Positions 6,344-15,943 are shown, numbered from the stretch's first letter. The stretch is DNA of 64,000 bases from UBA8389 sp035719105 (GCA_035719105.1 DASTGN010000009.1:124001-188000); one strand, 5' to 3'. Numbers and translations are program-made. The notes: a model not told the origin generated them from the sequence alone.

Positions 6344-9127
6344 ATGAAAAAAACGACAACGCTCTTATTGTTGATTTTCCTCAGTATCAGCGCTTTTGCC
6401 CAGAAGTCCGTGCAAGGAAAGGTGCAGGATAAAAAAGACGAAGGCAGTATCGAATCTGCAACCATCAGACTTCTTAACGCCAAAGATTCCAGCCTGATAC
6501 AGGGTTGTTTCACGGATAGCAAGGGAGAATTTTCACTGAGCCGTATCAAAAATGGCAATTATATCATCGAAGTACGTTTTCTCGGTTATACGAACGCAAC
6601 CAGAAGCTTCTCGGTTATGGATAAAAACGTTTTGCTGAAACCCATTTATTTGAGTGAATCGCAGAAAAACCTAAAAGAAGTGGTCGTGAGTGGCATGGCT
6701 GCACAAATGGCGGTCAAAGGGGACACGATCGAGTACAATCCAGCAGCATTCAAACTTGCAGACAATGCAGTAGTAGAAGATTTGCTTAAGAAACTGCCCG
6801 GTGTGCAAGTCGATGCGGCAGGTAAAGTGACTGTCAATGGCGAGGAAATCAAGAAAGTTCGTGTCGACGGTAAAAAATTCTTTGATAGCGACCCGACCAT
6901 GGCGACAAAGAATTTCACGGTAGACATGGTTGATAAAATTCAGGTCATCGATCAAAAATCGGAAATGTCACAATTGACTGGATTTGAAGACGACAATACC
7001 GAACGCATCATCAATTTGACCATTAAACAGAACCGAAAAAAAGGTGTTTTCGGAAATGTAGGTGCTGGAGCTGGTGCAGATAAAGATGGCGGTTTGCGGT
7101 ACGATGCTAACACCTTCTTGACCATGATGCGGGGAGAATCCATGACGACCTTGACCGGGGGAGCAAACAATGTGAACAAAATGCGCAGTGGCAGAGGCCG
7201 CGGTGGCATTTCCGGTGGTGGCAGCGGACTGATAGAATCGCAAAACATCGGTGTCAACAACAATACTGAAGTTTCCAAAACACTGAAAATTGGTGGAGAC
7301 GGTTCCTATAATCACTTGACCAACACTTCGGAATCTTCTTCCGAGCGCGAAAATTATTTAAATGGAGAAACGCGTTCGACCAATAGCCAATCACTCTCGG
7401 TTCGGGAAAACAATCAAGCTAACCTTAGACTTGAAATGGAATGGGCCCTTGACACGTTGACCACCATGATTGTTCAACCAAGTTTGGGTTATTCAAATAG
7501 CAATTCCAATTCCGAAAGCAACAACATCAACTTTTCAGACGGTGACTCCATCAGTTGGGGAAAATCCAATAGTAACAGTTTGACCAATGGCATTGACGGA
7601 GGTTTGCGGTTCATTTTCAATCGGAAGTCTGCCGTAAAAAAAGGTAGGACCTTCACGCTCAACGTAGGCGGTACTTTAAGCAATTCAAACAGCGACGGAC
7701 ATAATTTTACAGAAAAGAACACCTTTGCCGACACGACCAAAATCAATCAGCGAACGGAAAACAAATCTAACTCTTACAATGTTGATGTTCGAGCCTCTTT
7801 TGTGGAACCTCTTTGGAACCTTCGCAACTTTCTGGAAGTTGCCGGAACGTTTTCAACGAACAGTACCAATTCCAATAAGTTCCTTTACAACGACTTGAAT
7901 AACGACGGGAATTTTACGGACATCGATTCAACCTACAGCAATGAATTCACCAGAAATTTCTACAGAGAATCATTAGAGTTGAATTACCGTCATCAGGCAG
8001 CTTCGTACAATTATATGGTCGGTGTCAAGGCTGAACCGGCTCAAACATACAGTACGACCAATTATCTGAATTCATTGGCTGTAAATAGGCCAAACGAAGT
8101 GCTGAATTTTGCTCCCTCCGGGCAGTTCCGTTACAACTTTGGTCGGAAACAATTCGCCAGGTTGGAATACAGGGGGCGTACCGAACAACCCTCCATCGAC
8201 CAGATGCAGCCGCTCAAAACCAACAACCCCATGTATGTTTCGACTGGAAATCCATCGTTGAGTCCTTCGTTCACTCACAATATGAACTTGATGTATTCCA
8301 GTTTCAACCAGGAACATTTGTCATCGTTTAGCCTTGGACTGAACGGATCTTATACGCTGGATGCGTTGGTCAACAATTCCATTTATGATGAAACTGGCAA
8401 ACAGTACAACCAAACGGTCAATGCCGTCGATGCACCGTTTTCTGCCAACGCAAACATCATGTTCAATACGCCCATCATTCAAAAAAGATTGCAATTCAGC
8501 ACACAAACCTCAGGAAGATATCAACAACGTTTCGGATACTCCGATTTGATCTCAGGCTCCAGTGTCTTCGACGCAAACGACAATTTGTTGATGGGCAAGC
8601 TCAGCAATACCGTTTCCAAAGGATTCAATGAAAACATCAATTTAACGTTTACGACGGACATGGTGGAACTCGGAGTGCGCGGATCGGTGAATTACAATAC
8701 CACTCGCAACAATTTGAATGCGAATAAGAATCAGGAAACTTGGGATTATGTTTACACCGCCAACTTAAATTTGCGCTTACCCTACAGTTGGACCATTTCA
8801 AACGACATGAGTTATACGACGCGTCAAGGCTATTCCGAATACAGCAAAGACGAATGGGTATGGAATGCATCCATTGACAAATCGGTTTTCAAGAAACAAG
8901 GCACTATTTCCTTGCGTTTGAATGACATACTGCAGCAGAAGCTCAGTGTTTTTGAAAACATCGGTGACAACTACAGAACGTTGAACCGGAGCAAAATTCT
9001 GACATCCTATTTCATCGTAAGTTTCACCTATCGCATAGCAAGATTCGGTGGCGGCGCAGGGGCTGGTGACATGTTCCGTGGCGGCGACCGTGGTATGCGC
9101 AGAGGCGGCGGAATGTTTGACAACTAA
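6344..9127 (+). CDS. Outer-membrane beta-barrel receptor with carboxypeptidase-like N-terminal domain
   Basis: Predicted outer-membrane protein of 927 residues. I place the start at MKKTTTLLLLIFLSISAFAQ, a clear signal peptide; an in-frame ATG 18 codons upstream adds only a charged leader. After the signal comes a carboxypeptidase-regulatory-like beta-sandwich (about 22-105), a TonB plug-like region (KEVVVSG, LLKKLPGVQVDAAGKVTVNG) and a long barrel rich in Asn/Ser/Thr. This resembles the 'outer membrane beta-barrel family protein' group rather than SusC: there is no SusD partner. The C-terminus is Gly/Arg-rich (RGGDRGMRRGGGMFDN). The substrate is unknown. It stands alone, divergent from the kdu operon, with its own terminator. 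Confidence 0.85.
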   Translation: MKKTTTLLLLIFLSISAFAQKSVQGKVQDKKDEGSIESATIRLLNAKDSSLIQGCFTDSKGEFSLSRIKNGNYIIEVRFLGYTNATRSFSVMDKNVLLKPIYLSESQKNLKEVVVSGMAAQMAVKGDTIEYNPAAFKLADNAVVEDLLKKLPGVQVDAAGKVTVNGEEIKKVRVDGKKFFDSDPTMATKNFTVDMVDKIQVIDQKSEMSQLTGFEDDNTERIINLTIKQNRKKGVFGNVGAGAGADKDGGLRYDANTFLTMMRGESMTTLTGGANNVNKMRSGRGRGGISGGGSGLIESQNIGVNNNTEVSKTLKIGGDGSYNHLTNTSESSSERENYLNGETRSTNSQSLSVRENNQANLRLEMEWALDTLTTMIVQPSLGYSNSNSNSESNNINFSDGDSISWGKSNSNSLTNGIDGGLRFIFNRKSAVKKGRTFTLNVGGTLSNSNSDGHNFTEKNTFADTTKINQRTENKSNSYNVDVRASFVEPLWNLRNFLEVAGTFSTNSTNSNKFLYNDLNNDGNFTDIDSTYSNEFTRNFYRESLELNYRHQAASYNYMVGVKAEPAQTYSTTNYLNSLAVNRPNEVLNFAPSGQFRYNFGRKQFARLEYRGRTEQPSIDQMQPLKTNNPMYVSTGNPSLSPSFTHNMNLMYSSFNQEHLSSFSLGLNGSYTLDALVNNSIYDETGKQYNQTVNAVDAPFSANANIMFNTPIIQKRLQFSTQTSGRYQQRFGYSDLISGSSVFDANDNLLMGKLSNTVSKGFNENINLTFTTDMVELGVRGSVNYNTTRNNLNANKNQETWDYVYTANLNLRLPYSWTISNDMSYTTRQGYSEYSKDEWVWNASIDKSVFKKQGTISLRLNDILQQKLSVFENIGDNYRTLNRSKILTSYFIVSFTYRIARFGGGAGAGDMFRGGDRGMRRGGGMFDN

Positions 9128-9147
9128 TCAAAAAAACAAAAGGGTAA

Positions 9148-9177
9148 GGGCGACGGTTGCATGCTGTCGCCCTTTTT
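9148..9177 (+). terminator. Rho-independent terminator after the beta-barrel receptor
   Basis: Stem GGGCGAC (9148-9154) and GTCGCCC (9166-9172) with an 11-base loop, then TTTTT. It sits between two convergent genes and could also slow transcripts of the efflux operon from the other side. Confidence 0.88.
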
Positions 9178-9179
9178 GT

Positions 9180-10295
9180 TTAGTTCTTTTTACGGTAACT
9201 CAGGATGGCCCAGGAATTGAAAACGACTGCAAAACAAATCAGGGCGAACATCGGTTGAACCAATTCAGCAGTGGCACTGCCTTTCAAATAAACCAGCCGC
9301 ATCACTTGTATGAAGTATTTGAGCGGACTGATGTCGCTGATATATTGCGCCCATTGCGGCATATTGTCCACTGGTGTGTACATGCCACTCATAAAAATAA
9401 AGGTGATGACGCAGAAAAAAATGATGAACACCGCTTGCTGAACGGTGCTGGCATAATTGGATATGACCAGCCCCAATCCCGAAAAGGCTAAGACAAAAAC
9501 CAAGGCAAACAAATAGATGGTCAGAACGCTTCCCACAGGCAACATGCTGTAAAACAGCCAGGCCACCCCGAAACAAATGTTCAAAACCACAAAACCAATC
9601 ACCCAAAAAGGGATCAATTTTGCGAGGATCAAATTAAACTTACTGGCAGGGGTTACGTTCAGTTGCTCGATGGTTCCGGCTTCTTTTTCGGCTACGATGT
9701 TGAATGCAGGCAGGAATCCGGTGATCATGGCCAACAGCATCACCATAATGGCTGGCACCATGAAATATTTGTATTTGAGTTTGGGATTGAATTTGAAAAT
9801 CCTGGAAACATCGATGCCAGAGGCCTGAACCGAGTGACCAGCGGGAACAAGTTCAGCACGGATATCCCTGTTGAAATCTCCCACAATACTGGCCAGATAG
9901 GCACTGCCCAAGCCTCCCTTGACTCCGTTGACAGCATTCGGCAAAATCATGACTTTGGCTTCCTGCTCCCGAATCAGGCTTTGTTCGAAGTCGGGTGGAA
10001 TCATCAGAATAATGTCCGATTCGTACTTATTGACACTTGCCAAGGCTTCCTGATAGGTGTTTGCCACTTTGCTCAGGTGAAAATAGCCCGAAGCCGTTGC
10101 CTGATGAACCAACCGTTGGGAATACGGTGAATGATTGCTGTCCACCACGCACATGTTCAGCTCCTTTACTTCGAAATTGGCAGCCAAAGGCAAAATGAGC
10201 AACATTGCAAAAGGAAAGACAAAAATGAATTTCGGAATGATTGGATTCCGAAAGAGCTGCTTGAACTCTTTTTCGACGAGGTATTTGAGTATCAT
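9180..10295 (-). CDS. ABC-2 type efflux permease (YbhR-like)
   Basis: Inner-membrane half-transporter of 371 residues with the ABC-2 layout: one N-terminal membrane segment (about 20-40), a large periplasmic domain (about 45-175), then five more hydrophobic segments (from KYKYFMVPAIMVMLL to the C-terminal MFALICFAVVFNSWAIL). The EKEAGTIEQL motif in the first cytoplasmic loop is the ABC-2 coupling-helix signature. Last gene of the TetR-TolC-HlyD-ATPase-ATPase-permease-permease operon; it overlaps the preceding permease gene by 4 bases. By analogy to E. coli YbhR it would pair with the upstream permease to export drugs or other amphiphiles; the substrate is unknown. Confidence 0.9.
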   Translation of the reverse strand: MILKYLVEKEFKQLFRNPIIPKFIFVFPFAMLLILPLAANFEVKELNMCVVDSNHSPYSQRLVHQATASGYFHLSKVANTYQEALASVNKYESDIILMIPPDFEQSLIREQEAKVMILPNAVNGVKGGLGSAYLASIVGDFNRDIRAELVPAGHSVQASGIDVSRIFKFNPKLKYKYFMVPAIMVMLLAMITGFLPAFNIVAEKEAGTIEQLNVTPASKFNLILAKLIPFWVIGFVVLNICFGVAWLFYSMLPVGSVLTIYLFALVFVLAFSGLGLVISNYASTVQQAVFIIFFCVITFIFMSGMYTPVDNMPQWAQYISDISPLKYFIQVMRLVYLKGSATAELVQPMFALICFAVVFNSWAILSYRKKN

Positions 10296-11434
10296 TCCAA
10301 TCGGATTTTAAAATTACGCAAACTAATGATAATCAGCACAATACCCATACCGACCAAGATCGCCATTTCTTGCAGGATGGCTGAAAGTCCGAGCCCCATG
10401 ATCATGAGTTTCCGAATGGCTTCAATGTACCATCGGGCAGGAATGACATCGGCTATCCATCGGATGTAAACCGGCATGTTTTCGATGGGGAACATCATGC
10501 CAGACATCAGCATGACCGGCATCATCAAGCCAATGGCCGAAATAATCAAGGCGGCCATTTGGGTTTCCACCACGGTCGATATCAACAATCCCAAGGCTAA
10601 ACAAACGAATATGTAAACCAAGGAGATGATGATGAGCCAAAATAAGCTGCCTGCAATAGGAACATGCATGATGAAATAAGCAATCAACAAAATGGTTGCC
10701 AAATTCACCAAGGACAGAAAGAAATATGGAACAGCCTTGGACAGAATAACATACAACGGTTTCATCGGGGAAACCAACAGTACTTCCATGGTACCCCGCT
10801 CCTTTTCACGGGTGATGGAAACGGAAGTCATCATCGCACAGATGAGCAGTAGAATCATGCCCATGACACCAGGTACGAAATTATAAGCCGCCACCATGGA
10901 TGGATTGTACAGTAATTTGACTTCGGGCGTGATCAAATAAGGAATTTTCCCCGTTTTCATCAGATCCATCTGATAAGACGACAAAATGGAAGTGGCGTAG
11001 GTCGTTATGATGTTGGCCGTGTTTGGATCGCTCCCATCGGCCAATAACTGAATTTGAGCATAACCACCATGCATCAGGTTTTCGTAAAAACGATCGCTAA
11101 AAACGACAACCATGGACACTTCACCGCTTTGAAAAACCCGTTCTGCCTCCGAAGCGCTGGTCAATACCTTTTTGAGAATGAAGTAGTTGTTGATTTGCAG
11201 TTTTTCCACCATGGATCGGGTAACTTCGTCTCGTGAGGGATCATAGACAGCGATTTTGGAGTTCTTCACCTCCGTATTCAAGGCGTAACCGAATAAGACC
11301 AACATCAGGATGGGCATCACCAACAGAATCATCACACTGGTTCTGTCTCTGAAAATATGGTGGAATTCTTTACGAACGAATGCCATGAAGAATTTCCAGT
11401 TGTTGGCTGCTTTTATCAAGTTTGAGTTTTCCAT
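10292..11434 (-). CDS. ABC-2 type efflux permease (YbhS-like)
   Basis: 380-residue permease with the same topology as its downstream neighbour: N-terminal membrane helix (about 33-52, VMILLLVMPILMLVLFGYAL), a periplasmic domain to about 175, and five C-terminal helices. The loop motif EKERGTMEVLLVSPM is the ABC-2 coupling segment. The two permeases are alike in layout, consistent with a heterodimeric channel. The gene starts 2 bases after the stop of the second ATPase gene and overlaps the next permease by 4 bases, so all are made as one unit. Homologous arrangement: ybhF-ybhS-ybhR of E. coli. Confidence 0.9.
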   Translation of the reverse strand: MENSNLIKAANNWKFFMAFVRKEFHHIFRDRTSVMILLVMPILMLVLFGYALNTEVKNSKIAVYDPSRDEVTRSMVEKLQINNYFILKKVLTSASEAERVFQSGEVSMVVVFSDRFYENLMHGGYAQIQLLADGSDPNTANIITTYATSILSSYQMDLMKTGKIPYLITPEVKLLYNPSMVAAYNFVPGVMGMILLLICAMMTSVSITREKERGTMEVLLVSPMKPLYVILSKAVPYFFLSLVNLATILLIAYFIMHVPIAGSLFWLIIISLVYIFVCLALGLLISTVVETQMAALIISAIGLMMPVMLMSGMMFPIENMPVYIRWIADVIPARWYIEAIRKLMIMGLGLSAILQEMAILVGMGIVLIIISLRNFKIRLE

Positions 11435-11436
11435 TT

Positions 11437-12204
11437 TTAAGCTTTTCTACGGGCTCCCCTTGCCAGATGTTGAAACACTTCGTCCATATTTTTGGCACCG
11501 TACGTTTTTTTGAGATTTCCAGGGCTGTCTAGAGCATCGATTCGACCGTCAACCATAATGGTAACGCGGTCGCAGTATTCGGCTTCGTCCATGTAGTGAG
11601 TGGTCACGAAAATGGTGATGCCGCGGTCGGCGGCCTGGTAAATGAGTTCCCAGAACTGCCTTCTGGTAGCCGGATCTACGCCACCGGTGGGTTCGTCCAG
11701 GAAAACGATGCTGGGTTCATGAAAAATGGCTACCGAAAACGAAAGTTTTTGCTTCCATCCGAGCGGCAACGATTTGACCAAGGTATTTTTTTCGCTCTCA
11801 AAGCCCAATCGATGCAACAATTCGTCAGTTTTGGGGCCAATTTGGCGTTCGGGCACACCATAAATACCTGCGTACAAACGAATATTCTCCCAAACTTGCA
11901 GGTCTTCGTACAACGCGAATTTCTGGCTCATGTAGCCAATGCGTTTCTTGATTTGTTCCGACTGGTGATTGATGTCAAAACCCGCCACCCATGCCTGCCC
12001 CGAAGTGGATTTACTCAATCCGCACAACATGCGCATGGCCGTCGTTTTCCCCGCACCATTCGCTCCGAGAAATCCAAATATCTCGCCCTTTTTCACATCC
12101 AAACTAATGCGATCGACAGCGGTAAAATCACCGTACGATTTCGTCAATTCATTGGCCAAAATGACCACATCGTCGGGCATCGAAATGGGATGGTGCATAC
12201 TCAT
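11437..12204 (-). CDS. ABC transporter ATPase, second (intact) nucleotide-binding subunit
   Basis: 255-residue ATPase energising the efflux permeases. All motifs are canonical: Walker A GANGAGKTT (about 48-56), Q-loop in GYMSQKFALY, Walker B VFLDEPTGG and an H-loop His in VTTHYMDEAEYC. In E. coli YbhF two such domains are fused; here they are two genes overlapping by 4 bases. This subunit keeps both the Q-loop Gln and switch His that the partner lacks, so ATP turnover probably depends mainly on this one. Confidence 0.92.
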   Translation of the reverse strand: MSMHHPISMPDDVVILANELTKSYGDFTAVDRISLDVKKGEIFGFLGANGAGKTTAMRMLCGLSKSTSGQAWVAGFDINHQSEQIKKRIGYMSQKFALYEDLQVWENIRLYAGIYGVPERQIGPKTDELLHRLGFESEKNTLVKSLPLGWKQKLSFSVAIFHEPSIVFLDEPTGGVDPATRRQFWELIYQAADRGITIFVTTHYMDEAEYCDRVTIMVDGRIDALDSPGNLKKTYGAKNMDEVFQHLARGARRKA

Positions 12205-13121
12205 GATTGTAAGATTTTACCGGAAAGTCGCATGAAACAGTCCTCCACATTGGCTTCTATGGAGCGGATAATCACATGCTTGTGTCCCTTGGAGTGCAAA
12301 TATTCGATCATATCTTGTTCGGTCGGCGGTTCCTGTTTAAACGTCACGTGGTGAGTATCACCAAAGGCAAAACACGTATCCACCGCTTCAAAAAGCCTAA
12401 GGTCGGTGAGCAATTTGGACATTTGATTGCTCTTGACAGACCAAAGTTCGGTACCGAATTCTTGTATCATGTTATGCGGGGTATCGGTTTTGAGGAACTG
12501 GCCGTCTTGAATCAGCGCAATGCGGTCGCAAAGGCTGGCTTCGTCCATATAGGGCGTGGAAACAAGAATGGCGATGCCCAGTTTCTTCAAACGTTTGAGC
12601 ATGTTCCAGAATTCCTTGCGGGAAACTGGATCGACACCTGTCGTAGGTTCGTCCAGAAACAACACCGTCGGTTTGTGGATGAGCGCACAGCACAAGGCCA
12701 GCTTTTGTTTCATTCCGCCCGACAAAGCACCTGCTTTTCGATCTTTAAAAGGTTCAATTTGGACGTAAATATCTTTGATGAGCTCGTAATTTTCTTCGAT
12801 GGTGGTTCTAAAAACAGTGGCGAAAAAGTTCAGATTTTCCGCGACCGTCAAGTCTTGATACAGCGAGAAGCGACCAGGCATGTAACCGACTCCAGCCCGA
12901 ATATCGCGATATTGCTTCACCACATCGAATCCATTGACGGTGGCAGTGCCCTCATCAGCCAAAATCAGCGTGGTCAAGATTCGAAACAGCGTGGATTTTC
13001 CGGCACCGTCGGGTCCGATGAGTCCGAAAATCTCCCCTTCCCCGACTTCCAAACTCACCCCTTTCAGTGCCTGAACTTTTTTGTAGCTCTTAAAAATATT
13101 TTCTGCTTTAACTGCAGGCAT
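12201..13121 (-). CDS. ABC transporter ATPase, first nucleotide-binding subunit with degenerate Q- and H-loops
   Basis: 306-residue ATPase subunit of the efflux system. Walker A GPDGAGKST (36-44), signature LSGGMKQK (133-140) and Walker B VLFLDEPTTG (153-162) are intact. However the Q-loop reads GYMPGRFSLY (Gly83 where Gln is usual) and the H-loop reads VSTPYMDEA (Pro190 where His is usual). Loss of both points to an asymmetric pair with one weak ATP site. The C-terminal 80 residues form an extension beyond the ATPase core. It is 16 bases downstream of the HlyD-family gene and overlaps the next ATPase gene by 4 bases. Corresponds to the N-terminal half of E. coli YbhF. Confidence 0.92.
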   Translation of the reverse strand: MPAVKAENIFKSYKKVQALKGVSLEVGEGEIFGLIGPDGAGKSTLFRILTTLILADEGTATVNGFDVVKQYRDIRAGVGYMPGRFSLYQDLTVAENLNFFATVFRTTIEENYELIKDIYVQIEPFKDRKAGALSGGMKQKLALCCALIHKPTVLFLDEPTTGVDPVSRKEFWNMLKRLKKLGIAILVSTPYMDEASLCDRIALIQDGQFLKTDTPHNMIQEFGTELWSVKSNQMSKLLTDLRLFEAVDTCFAFGDTHHVTFKQEPPTEQDMIEYLHSKGHKHVIIRSIEANVEDCFMRLSGKILQS

Positions 13122-13137
13122 TTCTCTGATTATTAGA

Positions 13138-14040
13138 TTATTGGTCGAAGCGGATACCGCCGTACATGCCGATTTTCAAGTTTCCGTCGTTCGGAACAGC
13201 CACTTTGACGGCGTAAACCAAATTGGCTCGTTCGTCACGTGTTTGAATGGTTTTAGGTGTAAATTCCGACTTGGAGGAAATCCAGGTGACGGTACCCTGG
13301 TAAGCTTTGTTGTCTACCGAACCGAGTTCTGCGTTGACATTCACTTTTTGGCCAATTTTCAATTTGGCTAATTGATCGGGCGTAACATACACACGCAGAA
13401 TCATTTGAGTCACGTCAGCCACCTTGAACAGAGGTTTGCCTTGAACAGCCAGTTCCCCCGTTTCGGCATATTTGACCAAAATGGTTCCATCGATGGGGCT
13501 GCTGATGTAGGACCGCCGAATCTGATCGTTGATCTGGTCAACTTGCATCATCAGGGAGGTGCTTTCTTTGTTGATGCCACTGGTACTGCTTTCCAAGGTG
13601 GATCTGGTTGCACGAAGTTGCTTGGTCAGCACCTCAATTTGAGCATTCAAGTCGTCCAGCTGTTTTTGGTTGGCAGCATTCGCTTTAACCAGATTTTCCA
13701 CCCGGCGACTTTCGGAACGCGCAGTGGCGATTTGTTGCTCCAAGGCTGCGAGTTGTAAATTCACATCAGGCTTCCGCGTTTGTGCGGCTTGAATGCTGGC
13801 TTGAAGTTGTTTCTTGCGAAGGTCCAATTGAATGGTATCGATGAAACCCATGTTCGCACCTGCTTTGAGGTCTTGGCCTTCTTCCACCTGAAATGCGTTG
13901 ATTAGACCGGTAACCTGTGCAGAAACAATGATTTCCGTGGCTTCGAAAGTGCCTGAAGCGTCGGTTTCGCTGTTTTTGGAACGACAGGCTGAAAATAGCA
14001 GAAGGACAGGAACCCAAAAGAAGAATTGGTAACGTTTCAT
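13138..14040 (-). CDS. HlyD-family periplasmic adaptor lipoprotein (YbhG-like)
   Basis: Membrane-fusion protein of 300 residues that should bridge the ABC permeases and the TolC-like channel. The N-terminus has a lipobox FSAC (Cys19), so it is likely lipid-anchored in the inner membrane. Then come the first half of a biotinyl-lipoyl domain (about 42-75), a long alpha-helical hairpin rich in Gln/Ala/Leu (about 75-165), the second lipoyl half (SPIDGTILVKYAETGELAVQG, cut here only for reference to about 173-193) and a beta-barrel domain. Follows the TolC-like gene by 10 bases in the same operon. Confidence 0.92.
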   Translation of the reverse strand: MKRYQFFFWVPVLLLFSACRSKNSETDASGTFEATEIIVSAQVTGLINAFQVEEGQDLKAGANMGFIDTIQLDLRKKQLQASIQAAQTRKPDVNLQLAALEQQIATARSESRRVENLVKANAANQKQLDDLNAQIEVLTKQLRATRSTLESSTSGINKESTSLMMQVDQINDQIRRSYISSPIDGTILVKYAETGELAVQGKPLFKVADVTQMILRVYVTPDQLAKLKIGQKVNVNAELGSVDNKAYQGTVTWISSKSEFTPKTIQTRDERANLVYAVKVAVPNDGNLKIGMYGGIRFDQ

Positions 14041-14050
14041 ATCGTTGTTA

Positions 14051-15301
14051 TTAATTGTTTGTACTGTATTGGAGGTTTTGAATCTGAAGCAAGAGTTGAA
14101 GCTCGTGCAAGGACTTTTGTTGCTTGGCTATGCTTTCGGCATTGATTTCCCGCAGCAAATCGGTGACGGTGCTGACACCATGGTCTACCTTTGCCGAGCA
14201 GGCATTCTTGATGTTGGTGCGTAATCGTAGGATGTCATCATCGGTTCGCAACAGTTCGCGCATCTTTTCAATTTCAGAATGTTGTTGATTGATTTTCAGA
14301 TTATTGTTGAAAAGGAATGTCTCTTTGGCTACTTGGATCATGGCTCTGTTTGTCTGAATATTGTCCAAATTGTTCTTGCGGGTGTAGAAACTGCTGATGT
14401 TCCACGAAAAACGGATGCCACCGATGTAAAAAGGTTGGAAACCTGTTGCAAGCATGTTCAACCCTGGCTTGCCGTAACCGCCTTGTAGGAAAAGGTTGAA
14501 TTTGGGCATGATGGCCGTTTGTTCCAATTGAGTTTGATTGTCAAGCAACTGCAGTTGGGCATCGAAAAGACTCAATTCAGGGCGTTTGATGGTTGGATTC
14601 TCATTGGGCAAAGCACTCAGGGGCTTGATCAATGCTGCATGGGCATCCATTTTCACTCCAGTCAAAGCTGCTAGCATTTCTCTGTACGATGCTTCGGCCG
14701 ATTTCAATTCGGTTTGGCGTTGGTCAACGTTCAATATTTCAACACTTAAAGCATCCACGTCCGACTGGTTGGCCACGCCGTTTTTGAGGCAAGCTTTGAT
14801 TTTTTCAAGGTTGGTCTGAAGCTCTTGTCGCAAAATATCGGATTGAACTTGCTGATCGCGGATCATCAAAATTCCAAAAAAAAGTTGGTTCACGCGATCC
14901 CGTAACGTATAAAGGTCTACCTCCAGCTTTTGCTTTTCTAGTTCAGCATTGTTTTTGATGGTTTGCTTTCTGGCTTTTAAGACCCCACCGTCCCACAACA
15001 CCTGGTTGACCTCGGCAACGGCTTGATATTGATCCTTGTCCTGTTTGATTGAAAATGCCCCTTTGGTAAAGTTGATGGCATCCGACTGATAGGTTGCACG
15101 GCCGGACAAATTAACCTGTGGGAGATAAGCCTTGGTCACATTCGAAAGGTTGAAATCGGCCGACTTTGAAATCAGGTCGAACTGCTTGATTTGGGGGTAA
15201 TTCTGTCGCGCGCTTTCCTGTAGGGCATCGATGGTAAGTTGTGCAGACAAGAACGAAACCGCCCCGATCATGAGGATTAAGAATAAAAGAATTCGCTTCA
15301 T
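14051..15301 (-). CDS. TolC-family outer-membrane efflux protein
   Basis: 416-residue outer-membrane channel subunit with a signal peptide ending near SFLSAQ (residue 21). Two repeats of long amphipathic helices with short beta segments give the TolC pattern; KAYLPQVNLSGRATYQ near residue 58 and MPKFNLFLQGGYGKPG near 277 are the typical strand entries of each repeat. It would form the trimeric exit duct for the YbhFSR-like pump. Its start overlaps the TetR stop by 4 bases, so regulator and channel are translationally coupled. Confidence 0.92.
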   Translation of the reverse strand: MKRILLFLILMIGAVSFLSAQLTIDALQESARQNYPQIKQFDLISKSADFNLSNVTKAYLPQVNLSGRATYQSDAINFTKGAFSIKQDKDQYQAVAEVNQVLWDGGVLKARKQTIKNNAELEKQKLEVDLYTLRDRVNQLFFGILMIRDQQVQSDILRQELQTNLEKIKACLKNGVANQSDVDALSVEILNVDQRQTELKSAEASYREMLAALTGVKMDAHAALIKPLSALPNENPTIKRPELSLFDAQLQLLDNQTQLEQTAIMPKFNLFLQGGYGKPGLNMLATGFQPFYIGGIRFSWNISSFYTRKNNLDNIQTNRAMIQVAKETFLFNNNLKINQQHSEIEKMRELLRTDDDILRLRTNIKNACSAKVDHGVSTVTDLLREINAESIAKQQKSLHELQLLLQIQNLQYSTNN

Positions 15302-15927
15302 ACAATTATTGGTTTTAAGCTGCTCATAATGGTTTGAATGTTGGAGGCTTTGCGTTCTTTCAGCAATTGCTCCATCATTTCGTCGGTGGATTGAGTGAAC
15401 ATCTGCACCAGGGGTTTGGTTAGAAAAGCCATGATGTTCATGGAGAAAATATTGTAAACGAGGTCCGTTGCCTGGATTTGGCGAATTCGTCCGGCAGCAA
15501 ATTCAGTATCAAGTTCGGACTGAAGCTGAAGGATTACGGGTAAGGGCAAATCGGAGAAATTTTCGAGTATTTTTTTAGCGAGTTCACCGTTGGTGGCAAT
15601 TTCGTTGAAAAACATCACCGGCAACCGTTCGTTGGCCTGAATCATGTCAAAATGAGCGGCAATGCGTTTGGCTAATTTTTCTTCGAAGGGTAAATCCTCG
15701 TTGCTGACTTGTAGAAAAAAGGAAAGAAAAACAGTGATTTTTTTCCTAAAAACGAGTCCGAAGAGGTTTTCTTTGGATCGGTAATAATAATGCACCAAGG
15801 CTTGATTGCATCCTGCCTTTTTTGCGATGGCCGTCGTACTGGTCCTGGCATAGCCGTTTTCCTGGAACAGCTCCTCGGCTGCTTCCATGATGGCTTGTTC
15901 GGTAGAAATTTCAATTCTCTCAGACAT
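15298..15927 (-). CDS. TetR-family repressor of the efflux operon (CecR/YbiH-like)
   Basis: 209-residue regulator with an N-terminal helix-turn-helix (about 10-57: ELFQENGYARTSTTAIAKKAG, given by its ends ELFQ and KKAG) and a ligand-binding helical domain of the CecR/YbiH kind. In E. coli the homologous ybiH (cecR) precedes ybhGFSR in the same way. A perfect 16-base palindrome between the promoter and the start codon is the expected operator, so it probably represses its own operon until an exported compound binds. First gene of the seven-gene unit ending at 9180. Confidence 0.92.
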   Translation of the reverse strand: MSERIEISTEQAIMEAAEELFQENGYARTSTTAIAKKAGCNQALVHYYYRSKENLFGLVFRKKITVFLSFFLQVSNEDLPFEEKLAKRIAAHFDMIQANERLPVMFFNEIATNGELAKKILENFSDLPLPVILQLQSELDTEFAAGRIRQIQATDLVYNIFSMNIMAFLTKPLVQMFTQSTDEMMEQLLKERKASNIQTIMSSLKPIIV

Positions 15928-15943
15928 GATTTAATAGAAGTAT

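Noticed and set aside
11596..13136. Two long plus-strand frames opposite the ABC ATPase genes
   Set aside because: Both mirror highly conserved ATPase genes, a common artefact of codon bias in the opposite strand; no supporting motifs.
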